Shown one piece after another: positions 1-9,524 of a DNA stretch of 64,000 bases. Within the stretch, counting starts at the first letter, position 1; each line of letters begins with the position of its first letter. Source of the DNA: Sediminicola sp. YIK13 (lineage in GTDB: Bacteria > Bacteroidota > Bacteroidia > Flavobacteriales > Flavobacteriaceae). The stretch covers positions 2,770,501-2,834,500 of the forward strand of contig NZ_CP010535.1 of NCBI RefSeq assembly GCF_001430825.1, written 5' to 3'. The position numbers and the translations under genes were made by a program. The notes below the pieces were generated by a model. That model searched no databases. It was given only the letters and a program-made list of their open reading frames with translations, and was not told the DNA's origin.

Positions 1-170
1 ATAAGAATCAAGCGGTCCCCATCTTCAATTAAGAGGCACCTTGCTGCAATATCGATCATGTTATTGGAATCTGCCGGATTGGTTCTGTTCCAAATGGATT
101 TTGGCACGACCCCGAACATGGCCCCTCCGTCCAATTTAAAATTCCCAGCTTCGATAGGATATAATTTCAT
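1..170 (-). CDS. MBL-fold metallo-hydrolase, N-terminal part (cut by window edge)
   Basis: Only the first 56 codons are present; the gene runs off the left edge. The start ATG is at 170-168. The N-terminus begins MKLYPIEAGNFKLDGGAMFG and continues with VVPKSIWNRTNPADSNN, which I recognise as the opening of a metallo-beta-lactamase-fold hydrolase common in Flavobacteriaceae. The metal-binding HxHxDH motif would lie outside the window, so activity cannot be judged. It is divergent from the antiporter at 417. Confidence 0.6.
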   Translation of the reverse strand, partial: MKLYPIEAGNFKLDGGAMFGVVPKSIWNRTNPADSNNMIDIAARCLLIEDGDRLIL

Positions 171-416
171 AGGTTGAAAAACAATTGACGCAAATTAAGC
201 AAAGCAAATAGTATTTTGTTCATAAACCGTAGTTTATTAGTGGTTTTTTAACATTTTTCAACTAATTTTCCAATGGATTTCCAATCATAGATTTCCCCAG
301 TAAAAATGGGATTTTAGTTGCGGAAAGTAAGGATATTAAAGTCTCCGCGTCCTTAAAATTTTCGATAGTTGGCCAAACCTATAATTTGATGGGCCATTTG
401 ATTTAATAGACCTAAG

Positions 417-2438
417 ATGGATGAAATAGTAGAGCAGGTATTGCATCATTTTAAATTGCCGCTGGAAAAACCCGTGCTCATTTTTTCATTGATATTATTT
501 GTCATTTTGATGGTTCCCATCTTAATGAATAAATTGAGGATACCGGGAATCATAGGACTGATAATTTCTGGTGCCATTATTGGTCCAAATGGTTTTAACC
601 TATTGGAGAAAAGTCTTTTTGTGGATTTGTTTTCCACTATCGGACTTCTGTACATCATGTTTATTGCTGGATTAGATCTGGACCTTAATGATTTTAAGAC
701 CAATAGGAACAAAAGTATTTGGTTTGGGCTTTTCACCTTCAGCATCCCGTTGGGAATTGGTTTTCCCGTGTGTTATTATTTTCTGGAGTACGATTTTGAT
801 GCGAGTTTATTAACGGCAAGCATGTTTGCCACCCATACCCTGGTGACCTATCCTATTGTGAGTAAGCTTGGGATCACTAAGAACCAGGAAGTGGCCATTA
901 CAGTGGGCGGAACCATTTTAACCGATACCGCGGTGCTTATCATTTTAGCAGTGTTGGTAGGGTCCCACGAGGGTAACCTAACGTATGTTTTTTGGCTAAA
1001 ACTCCTCATTTCACTCTCAATTTTTATGGTGATCATGTTTGGGGTGGTCCCTAGGGTCTCCAAGTGGTTTTTCAAAAAATTGGAAAGCGAAAAACACTCA
1101 CATTATATTTTTGTTCTGGCAATAGTCTTTTTTGCCGCTTTCTTGGCCGAATTGGCCGGGGTAGAACCTATTATTGGTGCCTTTGTGGCCGGACTGGCAC
1201 TTAACAGGCTTATTCCTCACTCTTCTGTTCTTATGAACCGAATAGAATTCATTGGCAACGCCTTGTTCATCCCTTTTTTCTTGATCAGTGTGGGGATGTT
1301 GGTAGATTTTAGTGTGATCCTAAGCGGTCCAACGGCCCTCATCGTGGCGGCCACTTTAACGATTGTGGCAATTTTTGGCAAATGGTTGGCCGCTTTTTTT
1401 ACGCAAGTGATATTTAAATATTCCAAACTGCAAAGAAGACTCATTTTTGGATTGAGCAGCTCCCATGCCGCGGCAACCTTGGCGGTTATCTTGGTGGGGT
1501 ATAAGGCAAAAATATTGGATGAAAACATATTGAACGGTACTGTGATCTTGATTTTGGCCACTTGCATTGTAGCTTCTTTTGTTACGGAACGCGCTGCAAA
1601 AAACTTGGTGATTGCCATGGAGGACGAGACCTATTCCCCCAATAAAAATCAAGAAATAAACGAACATATCGTTCTGCCTATAGCCAATAATATTAATTTG
1701 GAAAAGGCGCTGGATTTTGCCCTGCTCATCAAGGATAAAAAATCTAGTTACCCCCTTTCCATTCTTTCAGTGGTTCCCAATAATAGGGAGGCGGAAAGGA
1801 ACATCACTCGGGCCAGACAGAAGTTAAAGCAATTGATAGACCACGCCACTGCCTCAGAAACACGTGCGGAGGTAATAGCGGTCATAGATTTCAATATTTT
1901 TAGCGGCATTGCCAGAACGGCAAGGGAAATCCTGGCAAATATTATTATTCTTGGTTGGCCGCAGCGCACAGGAATTATCGATCAGTTTTTTGGAAAGAAA
2001 TTGGAAGTGCTACTCTCCAACACAGACAAAACGGTCTTTGTTTGTCATTTTGAACAGCCTTTGTCAAACCACAAAAGAATTGTTGTTGTTTTGCCACCTT
2101 TGGCAGAATTGGAACAGGGGTTTGATAACTGGATGGGTAAACTAACCAAACTGGCATCGGAGCTGGGAATAAGTATTTTATACTTTTGCAACCCTGAGAC
2201 TGAGAATGCCATAGGGAGATACACAAAAAGGTCCAAAATCACCCAGAAAAACAAGTTTCAGATTCTTGAAATTTGGGAATCAATTTTAGACGGGAAGCAT
2301 TCTATAGAAAGAGATGATCTTTTACTGTTTGTTTCGTCGAGAAGAAGTGGCATCTCCTACCTGTCCATGATGGAGAATCTACCTTCAAAACTGGAAGAAA
2401 AGTATTCGCGCAACAGTAAAATTATTATTTACCCCTAG
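417..2438 (+). CDS. Kef-type (CPA2) cation:proton antiporter with C-terminal stress-protein-like region
   Basis: A 673-residue integral membrane protein. Residues about 15-395 form a run of hydrophobic helices typical of CPA2 Na+(K+)/H+ exchangers, including the GIIGLIISGAIIGPNGFN segment near residue 45 and the VEPIIGAFVAGLALNR segment near residue 250. Instead of an RCK domain, residues about 410-673 are a soluble region that looks like one or two degenerate universal-stress-protein folds. It should exchange monovalent cations for protons at the inner membrane. The next gene is convergent, with only 9 bases between. The ion and direction of transport cannot be read from sequence. Confidence 0.85.
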   Translation: MDEIVEQVLHHFKLPLEKPVLIFSLILFVILMVPILMNKLRIPGIIGLIISGAIIGPNGFNLLEKSLFVDLFSTIGLLYIMFIAGLDLDLNDFKTNRNKSIWFGLFTFSIPLGIGFPVCYYFLEYDFDASLLTASMFATHTLVTYPIVSKLGITKNQEVAITVGGTILTDTAVLIILAVLVGSHEGNLTYVFWLKLLISLSIFMVIMFGVVPRVSKWFFKKLESEKHSHYIFVLAIVFFAAFLAELAGVEPIIGAFVAGLALNRLIPHSSVLMNRIEFIGNALFIPFFLISVGMLVDFSVILSGPTALIVAATLTIVAIFGKWLAAFFTQVIFKYSKLQRRLIFGLSSSHAAATLAVILVGYKAKILDENILNGTVILILATCIVASFVTERAAKNLVIAMEDETYSPNKNQEINEHIVLPIANNINLEKALDFALLIKDKKSSYPLSILSVVPNNREAERNITRARQKLKQLIDHATASETRAEVIAVIDFNIFSGIARTAREILANIIILGWPQRTGIIDQFFGKKLEVLLSNTDKTVFVCHFEQPLSNHKRIVVVLPPLAELEQGFDNWMGKLTKLASELGISILYFCNPETENAIGRYTKRSKITQKNKFQILEIWESILDGKHSIERDDLLLFVSSRRSGISYLSMMENLPSKLEEKYSRNSKIIIYP

Positions 2439-2447
2439 CTTTAAAAA

Positions 2448-4676
2448 TTATACTATTTCTTCAATTGGCTGTAAGACTTGGTTCAATTGTTGCGCAAAAT
2501 AGATCATGGCCTTAATTTCCTGCACACTTAGCAACCGCTCCTTTTTTTGGATCAATAAAGTAGTGCCATTGGACTCAACGTGGTAATAGGGGTTACTTTC
2601 GAAAAATAGGATGAGCTCATCTGTGAATAGGCGTTCCAATGCGGGAACGTCCTCCCCACTAAGATAGAAGCGTTTATTAAAGTCCGGATGGTTTTCTATA
2701 GCCGTATCTTCAAAACCTGCCAGGTGATAAACAAAATGTAACAGCCCTTCCCTGTCCAAAGAAAAAACAGGAATAGGTTCTCGTAAATGGACGTGCACAA
2801 TAGTTGTTTTCACCACTTCCTTAGCAATAAACTCCCCCTCCGTAAACTCAACGTCAAATACATTAAATATGCCATTGGGATCTGACAAGTGGTTGTAGAG
2901 GTAATTAATTTTTCGGGTTTTGAAAAACACAAAATGATCCAGAAAATGGGTATTGGAGCTTTTGTTTGGGATATAGTTCCAATGGTATTCCTTCGCAGTG
3001 GCTTTTAGTTGGTTCTGGCGTTTTGTGAAATAACGCTCTATGGGCTTTAAAGTTCTGAAAGGGATGATTTTTCGAATGGCAAAAGGATGAATGGAATCTG
3101 CCTCATGTTTATCCAGACCTATAATTTCCAAGCTCCCCCCTTTCCCCGTAAATGTGTCGGCGTAGTTTTCAAGTCCTTCCATCACCGTGTGGTCCACAAA
3201 ACTGCACATAGAAAAGTCCAAAATGACATCTTCGGATTCGGGAATCATATCCAGCTTAAACTTCAGTTTATAGAAATTGAGGAAGCTGCAAAAATATTTG
3301 ACACTTACATAATAGTTTCCTCCGATTTGTTCTTTAAAAAGCAGCACATTTGGTTTAAATAGATGACTAAAAAACAATCCAAAGCTCTTATTAATCAAAA
3401 TGTGGATCAAAATAGTGATCAGGATTCCTGCACTAATTCCAGTAATCAGATTCGTAAACAAAGTGGTGATCAAGGTGGTGAGAAAAATGATGATTTGCTC
3501 CTTTCCGATTTTGGCTATTTTTCGAAAGTTTTTTGGTGTGGCCAACTTATAGCCCGTGTACACCAAGATAGCGGCCAAGGCTGCCAATGGGATTTTACGC
3601 AGCTGTTCTTGAAAAAGGAGCACAAAGAGCACCAAGAACAAGCCGTGAAACAGATTTGAAGTCCTGTTGCTTGCTCTATTGTTTACATTTACGGAACTTC
3701 TTGCTATTACAGTGACCACATTCAACCCTCCTAAAAGTCCACTGGCGATAGTGGCCACCCCCAAGGCCTTTAAATCTTTATTGACATTGGACCTTCTGTT
3801 CTCCGGATCTAATTTATCCACCGCCTTAATACTCAATAAGGACTCGATGCTTGAAATTAAAGTAATGGCAAAAACAACGACCAAAAATTCTTGTTCAAGG
3901 ACCAAGGAAAAATCTGGAAAGGCCAAATTGGAAAACACATTTTTAGGAATATCTACCAAAAATGAAGCTTCCATTGGATACGGGATATTCATAGGCACCA
4001 AAATATAGCTGAAGCCGACGGTAAGGATCAAGATCCACATGGGAGCAGGAATAAGTTGGAAGTATTGGTTTCTAATTTTTGAATAATAGATCATTATTAA
4101 AAGACTCAATACCCCTATACCTCCAGCTACATGTTCGGCGGTATTGTCAGAACTCAATAGGTTCATGATCCCATTGGGAATTTGGAGCAATAGCGATAAA
4201 ATACTCCCATGCTCATTATTGTGACCAATCATGATATGGAATTGCTTGGCAAGTATCCCTAAACCTATGGCCGAAAGCATCCCCTCTATGGCAGAGGCGG
4301 GAAAGAAATCTGCCAACCTCCCCATTTTTAAAAACCCCAAAAGAAGCATTAAACCTCCAGAAAACACGATGGCCGCCAATGTAAATAGATATCCCTGGTA
4401 GAGGTCGCCGTCGGCGAGGGTAGTGATGGCCCCTAACAAAACAATGACCAAGCCGTTGCCCGGCCCTGTGATGGTCACATTGGAGCCTCCGAGAATTGAA
4501 ACAACAATACCACCCACAACAGCGGCAATGATACCGGATATTGGAGGTGCGTCACTGGCTATCGCCAACCCCAGTCCTAGTGGCAGGGCGATAAGGGAAA
4601 CTACAAACCCTGAAAAGATATTCTGAGGTAAGGAGTGGATAAAGTTTTTAGTCTGGGCGGTTTTTTTTGATGTCAA
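2448..4676 (-). CDS. SulP family inorganic anion transporter with STAS domain and extra C-terminal domain
   Basis: A 742-residue SulP (SLC26-like) transporter. Residues about 15-430 are membrane helices, with the conserved N-terminal stretch SGFVVSLIALPLGLGLAIA. A STAS domain follows (about 440-560), seen from the strand-loop-helix segment VILDFSMCSFVDHTVMEGL. Another ~170 residues without an obvious assignment come after STAS, more than typical SulP proteins carry. Substrate could be sulfate, bicarbonate or another anion. The start codon overlaps the stop of the upstream stress protein by 4 bases, so the two are co-translated. Confidence 0.88.
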   Translation of the reverse strand: MTSKKTAQTKNFIHSLPQNIFSGFVVSLIALPLGLGLAIASDAPPISGIIAAVVGGIVVSILGGSNVTITGPGNGLVIVLLGAITTLADGDLYQGYLFTLAAIVFSGGLMLLLGFLKMGRLADFFPASAIEGMLSAIGLGILAKQFHIMIGHNNEHGSILSLLLQIPNGIMNLLSSDNTAEHVAGGIGVLSLLIMIYYSKIRNQYFQLIPAPMWILILTVGFSYILVPMNIPYPMEASFLVDIPKNVFSNLAFPDFSLVLEQEFLVVVFAITLISSIESLLSIKAVDKLDPENRRSNVNKDLKALGVATIASGLLGGLNVVTVIARSSVNVNNRASNRTSNLFHGLFLVLFVLLFQEQLRKIPLAALAAILVYTGYKLATPKNFRKIAKIGKEQIIIFLTTLITTLFTNLITGISAGILITILIHILINKSFGLFFSHLFKPNVLLFKEQIGGNYYVSVKYFCSFLNFYKLKFKLDMIPESEDVILDFSMCSFVDHTVMEGLENYADTFTGKGGSLEIIGLDKHEADSIHPFAIRKIIPFRTLKPIERYFTKRQNQLKATAKEYHWNYIPNKSSNTHFLDHFVFFKTRKINYLYNHLSDPNGIFNVFDVEFTEGEFIAKEVVKTTIVHVHLREPIPVFSLDREGLLHFVYHLAGFEDTAIENHPDFNKRFYLSGEDVPALERLFTDELILFFESNPYYHVESNGTTLLIQKKERLLSVQEIKAMIYFAQQLNQVLQPIEEIV

Positions 4677-5536
4677 GGTTCGTTTCGTATAATCAATAAA
4701 TCGGTTGGTAAATCTGATAAAATATATTCTATGTCATGTGGAAAAATACGGTCAAAAATGGTCGATTTTGATGGTGCGTTCATCACCAACAAGTCGGCGC
4801 GGACCACTTCGGCATAATGGCCAATGGAGTATCCCCTTTTTCCAAAAATACTTTGATTCTTAATATTTATGGACTGGGTGTGTATTTTTGGGAGGGCTCC
4901 CACGATTTTACGAACCCTGGATTCTTCCCTATTCTTTAAGCGTTCTTTAATTATTGAGGCCCTTTTAAGAGAACGGTGATCTTCAACGTCCACATGTATC
5001 TCTTTGTTCAAAATTTCTTCCACAATGGTAATTTGTTTTGCTCCTAGGGTATTGGCCACATAAAAGGCATTGGCTATGGTATTTGGTGTGTCAGGGGCAT
5101 TTAGTCCGTTTACTACTAAATGGTTGCACGGCACGCGTACTTCGGAAGGCCTGATAAGCAAGAGAACGGAACAAGAGACCTGACGCGTTAATTTTCTGGC
5201 AATGGAGCCTACATAAAAACGGTACATATTTTCATGCTGTAACGCTCCCAGTACTAAAAGATCAATTTTGAATTCATCGCAGATTTTGCGAATTGTCTTG
5301 ATTGGCTTTCCTTCTTTCCACTGTATGTCGATCGATAGGCCATTGGGTTCTATATCCTGTATAAGGGCATTGATTTTATTTTCGTTTTCCTTGGTTTTTT
5401 CACCTACATGGAGCAATATCAGTTTGGCATTAAAAAAATGCGCAATACGGATAGTCTCCAAGAGGTTTATTTTTAGTTTTGGTGAAAATGCAAACCCAAA
5501 TAAAATTTTCTTAAAAGATTGGTGCCCAATGTTCAT
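4673..5536 (-). CDS. Tandem universal stress protein (UspA family)
   Basis: A 287-residue soluble protein made of two Usp-like halves: residues about 1-140 open with FKKILFGFAFSP, and the first half carries a G-x2-G-x9-G type nucleotide loop around VLGALQHENMYRFYVGSIAR. The second half, about 150-287, ends with PTDLLIIRNEP. It is the first gene of a two-gene unit with the SulP transporter (4-base ATGA overlap). Usp proteins beside SulP or antiporter genes are common and suggest nucleotide-linked regulation of transport, but this is inference. Confidence 0.85.
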   Translation of the reverse strand: MNIGHQSFKKILFGFAFSPKLKINLLETIRIAHFFNAKLILLHVGEKTKENENKINALIQDIEPNGLSIDIQWKEGKPIKTIRKICDEFKIDLLVLGALQHENMYRFYVGSIARKLTRQVSCSVLLLIRPSEVRVPCNHLVVNGLNAPDTPNTIANAFYVANTLGAKQITIVEEILNKEIHVDVEDHRSLKRASIIKERLKNREESRVRKIVGALPKIHTQSINIKNQSIFGKRGYSIGHYAEVVRADLLVMNAPSKSTIFDRIFPHDIEYILSDLPTDLLIIRNEP

Positions 5537-5646
5537 TAATTCCGTTTGGGCCCCAATATAGCAAATATTAAACTAGACGCTCTCCATGATTTGATAGAGC
5601 ACACGTTTTTAAAATAAAAACATTAAATTTCCCAAAAAAAAATTGA

Positions 5647-7503
5647 ATGGTTGAATTAGCAGGAATTATCATACTTGGAATTATAGCCCAATGGGTAGCG
5701 TGGCGATTAAAACTACCTGCTATTTTGCCTCTGATATTAATTGGTCTATTTGTTGGACCTGTATCCACACTTTTTACTGATCAGGGTGAAAAATGGATAG
5801 AACCTATTTGGAATGGTGAAAAAGGGCTGTTCCCCGGGGAAGGTCTTTATTATTTCGTTTCCTTGGCCATTAGTATTATTCTATTTGAAGGCGGACTCAC
5901 ATTGAAGCGATCTGAAATTGCAAATGTAGGTCCGGTGATCACCAAATTGATTACGCTGGGCTCAGTGGTGACGTTTTTTGGTGCAGGTGTCGCAGCCCAT
6001 TTTGTATTTGGATTGACCTGGCAAGTTTCTTTCTTGATTTCAGGACTTATTATTGTTACAGGGCCTACAGTTATAACTCCAATCCTTAGAAATATCCCCC
6101 TAAAAAAAGATGTTTCCGCAGTTTTGAAGTGGGAAGGGATACTTATAGATCCTATCGGTGCATTAGTGGCGGTACTGGTATTTGAATTTATCAGCGTTGG
6201 AGAGGGCCAGGCCTATACCCAAACAGCATTGATCGAGTTTGGTAAAATTCTCCTTTTCGGAACAACCTTCGGATTTACCTTTGCCCATGCCCTGGCCTTT
6301 GCCATTAAAAAGAATCTAATCCCACACTACCTCCTCAATGTGGTATCGCTTTCGGTGGTCTTACTGGTCTTTGTAGAATCGGACATATTTGCACATGAAT
6401 CCGGGCTATTGGCTGTAGTGGTGATGGGTCTGGTAATGGGTAACCTTAATCTTCCCAATATAAAGGAATTATTGTATTTCAAGGAATCCCTGAGCGTACT
6501 ATTGATATCCATATTGTTCATATTGTTGGCAGCAAATATCAACATACAAGAATTGGAGCTGATTTTCAATTGGCAAATGGTCATTCTGTTGGCCATTATT
6601 GTTTTTGTGATACGACCCTTGGGTGTATTTCTCAGTACTGCGGGGTCCGACTTAAAATTTAAGGAAAAATTGTTCATCAGTTGGGTGGGTCCCAGGGGTA
6701 TTGTAGCGGCGGGAATAGCCTCCCTTTTTGGATCCAAGTTATTGGCAAACGGCGAACCTGGGGCAGAATATATAACCCCTGTAGTGTTCACCGTGGTTTT
6801 GGGAACGGTGCTGTTAAATGCAACCACGGCCCGATTGTTCGCTAAGATGGTTGGGGTATTTCTGACGAAATCTGAAGGGATCTTGATCATTGGGGCATCA
6901 AAAGCCTCTAGGTTGATCGCAGGTTACCTGCAACAGAACAAACGACATGTTGTCCTGATAGACAACAACCAATCGAATATAGATAAGGCAAAAAAGATGG
7001 GATTGGAGGCTATGACAGCCAATATTTATTCCGATTCTTTGACCGATAATATTGAATTGAACGATATGGGCTATTTGATGGCACTAACAGGAAATCCGGA
7101 TATCAACATGTTTGCCATTAACAAATTCAGGGATCAATTCGGGGAGAACGGCTCCTTCCGCTTGGTAACTGGAGATGAAATGAATGACCCGGAAAATAAT
7201 CCAAAGGAAGGTCTTTTCTCCCATACGGATGATTTTATCAAATTGATGGAAGCTTCCAGGAAATATCCTTCCATCCATGAAATTGAACTTAAGGACAAGG
7301 AACACTACGAGGGATTGATAGAAATCACCAAATCGGATAAAAACATGGTACCCATATTTTTAAAGACGGCAGATGGGGAATTGAAAATTATACCGTCTTT
7401 CAGCAAGGAATTTGAAGATATTTCCGAAGGCTCTAAACTGGTTTATCTCGGTAAAGTATTGGAGGCGGACAAGGATATAACCGCTCCTGTTGAGAATAAG
7501 TAA
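5647..7503 (+). CDS. NhaP-type (CPA1) sodium:proton antiporter with C-terminal RCK domain
   Basis: A 618-residue protein. Residues about 1-395 are 11-13 hydrophobic helices of the CPA1 exchanger fold, including LIISGLIIVTGPTVITPIL, which resembles the unwound-helix region of NhaP, and a VGPRGIVAAGIASLFGSKLL segment. From about residue 412 an RCK N-terminal (Rossmann) domain begins with GILIIGASKASRLIAGYL and an acidic VLIDNN strand end, followed by an RCK-C-like tail. It probably exports Na+ or K+ in exchange for H+, gated by a nucleotide. ATG start; divergent from the Usp/SulP pair across 110 bases. Confidence 0.88.
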   Translation: MVELAGIIILGIIAQWVAWRLKLPAILPLILIGLFVGPVSTLFTDQGEKWIEPIWNGEKGLFPGEGLYYFVSLAISIILFEGGLTLKRSEIANVGPVITKLITLGSVVTFFGAGVAAHFVFGLTWQVSFLISGLIIVTGPTVITPILRNIPLKKDVSAVLKWEGILIDPIGALVAVLVFEFISVGEGQAYTQTALIEFGKILLFGTTFGFTFAHALAFAIKKNLIPHYLLNVVSLSVVLLVFVESDIFAHESGLLAVVVMGLVMGNLNLPNIKELLYFKESLSVLLISILFILLAANINIQELELIFNWQMVILLAIIVFVIRPLGVFLSTAGSDLKFKEKLFISWVGPRGIVAAGIASLFGSKLLANGEPGAEYITPVVFTVVLGTVLLNATTARLFAKMVGVFLTKSEGILIIGASKASRLIAGYLQQNKRHVVLIDNNQSNIDKAKKMGLEAMTANIYSDSLTDNIELNDMGYLMALTGNPDINMFAINKFRDQFGENGSFRLVTGDEMNDPENNPKEGLFSHTDDFIKLMEASRKYPSIHEIELKDKEHYEGLIEITKSDKNMVPIFLKTADGELKIIPSFSKEFEDISEGSKLVYLGKVLEADKDITAPVENK

Positions 7504-7510
7504 TTTCATT

Positions 7511-7550
7511 AAATAAGAATCCCCAAGAAATTTCTTGGGGATTCTTATTT
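7511..7550. terminator. Bidirectional intrinsic terminator, 40-bp perfect palindrome
   Basis: Twenty bases are followed directly by their exact reverse complement, centred at 7530/7531. The GC-rich core CCCCAAG/CTTGGGG has A-rich then T-rich arms, so a hairpin with a U-tract forms on either strand. It sits between the convergent antiporter (ends 7503) and lepA (ends 7553). Confidence 0.85.
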
Positions 7551-7552
7551 AC

Positions 7553-9349
7553 TTAGTCGTTAAGCTTTAATACGGCCATAAATGCTTGCTGGGGTATTTC
7601 TACGTTTCCAACGAGTCGCATGCGCTTCTTCCCTTTCTTTTGTTTTTCCAAAAGTTTACGCTTACGGGAAATATCCCCACCGTAACATTTTGCAGTTACA
7701 TCTTTACGGAGCGCTTTAATGGTTTCACGGGAAATAATTTTTGCGCCAATAGCTGCCTGTATCGGGATGTCGAATTGTTGTCTCGGAATCAGCTCCTTTA
7801 ATTTCTCACACATCTTTTTACCAATATTGGCCGCATTATCGGCGTGAATCAAAGAAGAAAGTGCATCTACAGGCTGTGCGTTCAATAGAATGTCCACACG
7901 TACCAATTTTGAAGTACGCATGCCAATAGGTGAATAATCAAAAGAGGCATACCCTTTAGAAACAGTTTTTAATCTATCATAGAAATCAAATACTATTTCT
8001 GCCAGCGGCATATCAAAAGATAATTCCACGCGTTCAGGCGTCAAATAGGTCTGATGAGTAATGACACCCCTTTTGTCGATACATAGGGACATCACATTGC
8101 CTACAAAATCGGCCTTGGTAATTATAGTAGCTTTTATGTATGGCTCCTCAACATGGTCCAAGGTAGACGGGTCCGGAAGGTCTGTGGGGTTGTTTACTAT
8201 TACAGGGACCGTGGGCTCTTTGCGGGTGAAGGCATGGTAACTTACGTTGGGTACGGTGGTGATCACCGTCATATCAAACTCACGTTCCAAGCGTTCCTGA
8301 ATAATCTCCATGTGGAGCATTCCCAAGAAGCCGCAACGAAATCCAAAACCTAAGGCGGCACTACTTTCTGGCAAGAACACCAAAGAAGCGTCGTTCAGTT
8401 GCAACTTCTCCATTGAAGATCTTAATTCTTCAAAGTCTTCTGTGTCCACCGGATAAATTCCAGCGAAAACCATTGGTTTTACATCTTCGAAGCCACCGAT
8501 GGGGTTTTTTGTGGGATTTGCAAAATCAGTAATCGTATCACCTACCTTAACTTCTCTTGCGTCTTTAATCCCCGTAATCAGGTAGCCCACATCTCCGGCC
8601 TTGATCGCCTGTTTGGGATGTTGGGTAAGTTTTAACGTTCCCACCTCGTCGGCAAAATAGCTTTTGCCAGTGGCCACAAATTTTATTTTTTGTCCTTTTT
8701 TTATCTCTCCGTTGATGACCCTGAAATATGTTTCCACCCCTCTGAATGGATTGTAAACCGAATCAAACACCAAGGCCTGTAAGGGTTCGTCAACTACTCC
8801 CTTGGGGGCAGGGATGCGTTCTATGATGGCCGTAAGAATTTCTTGAATCCCCAATCCTGTTTTAGCACTGGCCGGAATAACATCTTCGGCCTTGCAGCCC
8901 AATAATTCAACGATATCATCTGTCACCTCTTCTGGGTTGGCGCTTGGGAGATCTACCTTGTTCAAAACAGGGATAATTTCCAGATCGTTCTCCAAAGCCA
9001 AATAAAGGTTAGATATGGTCTGTGCCTGTATGCTCTGAGCCGCATCAACAATAAGTAAGGCGCCTTCACACGCAGCGATGGACCTGGAGACCTCATAGGA
9101 GAAATCAACATGGCCCGGAGTGTCTATCAAATTTAGGACATATTGTTCCCCATTATGCATGTAGTCCATTTGAATGGCATGGCTCTTAATGGTTATTCCA
9201 CGCTCTCTTTCCAGATCCATACTATCCAATAGCTGGTCTTGCTTTTCGCGATCGGTCACGGAGCCTGTAAATTCCAATAATCTATCTGCCAAGGTACTCT
9301 TGCCATGGTCTATATGCGCAATAATGCAGAAGTTTCTAATATTCTTCAT
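7553..9349 (-). CDS. lepA: Elongation factor 4 (LepA), ribosome back-translocating GTPase
   Basis: A 598-residue translational GTPase, full length for LepA. All G motifs are visible: P-loop AHIDHGKS (G1) at residues about 9-16, ERERGITI (G2), DTPGHVDF (G3) and [12 protein letters not shown] (G4). The LepA-specific C-terminal domain ends with [20 protein letters not shown]. LepA acts on stalled or mis-translocated ribosomes. It is transcribed alone from a TATATTTG -7 element 46 bases upstream and ends at a palindromic terminator. Confidence 0.97.
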   Translation of the reverse strand: MKNIRNFCIIAHIDHGKSTLADRLLEFTGSVTDREKQDQLLDSMDLERERGITIKSHAIQMDYMHNGEQYVLNLIDTPGHVDFSYEVSRSIAACEGALLIVDAAQSIQAQTISNLYLALENDLEIIPVLNKVDLPSANPEEVTDDIVELLGCKAEDVIPASAKTGLGIQEILTAIIERIPAPKGVVDEPLQALVFDSVYNPFRGVETYFRVINGEIKKGQKIKFVATGKSYFADEVGTLKLTQHPKQAIKAGDVGYLITGIKDAREVKVGDTITDFANPTKNPIGGFEDVKPMVFAGIYPVDTEDFEELRSSMEKLQLNDASLVFLPESSAALGFGFRCGFLGMLHMEIIQERLEREFDMTVITTVPNVSYHAFTRKEPTVPVIVNNPTDLPDPSTLDHVEEPYIKATIITKADFVGNVMSLCIDKRGVITHQTYLTPERVELSFDMPLAEIVFDFYDRLKTVSKGYASFDYSPIGMRTSKLVRVDILLNAQPVDALSSLIHADNAANIGKKMCEKLKELIPRQQFDIPIQAAIGAKIISRETIKALRKDVTAKCYGGDISRKRKLLEKQKKGKKRMRLVGNVEIPQQAFMAVLKLND

Positions 9350-9395
9350 AAATGATGTAAGTGAAATAGCTTAGTCAACACGTTTTAAGCAGATG

Positions 9396-9403
9396 CAAAT
9401 ATA
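9396..9403 (-). promoter_or_regulatory. lepA promoter, Bacteroidota -7 element TATATTTG
   Basis: Exact match to the TAnnTTTG element, read on the minus strand, 46 bases before the lepA start codon. No good TTTG -33 partner is visible at 18-20 bases, so this is a -7-only call. Confidence 0.5.
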
Positions 9404-9524
9404 CTTTATTTGACCTGCATAAAATATCTGTTCCCAAGAAATTAGCACCAAAGGACCCGAATTGAGCCAATATTCGCTTGGATTACAAATTTTGTAGTAG
9501 GACACTACATAAATTTTCTTAAAT

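Noticed and set aside
6327-6890. A 187-codon minus-strand frame inside the NhaP-type antiporter
   Set aside because: Fully inside a clear conserved gene; Thr/Asn-rich composition is typical of the reverse of hydrophobic codons.
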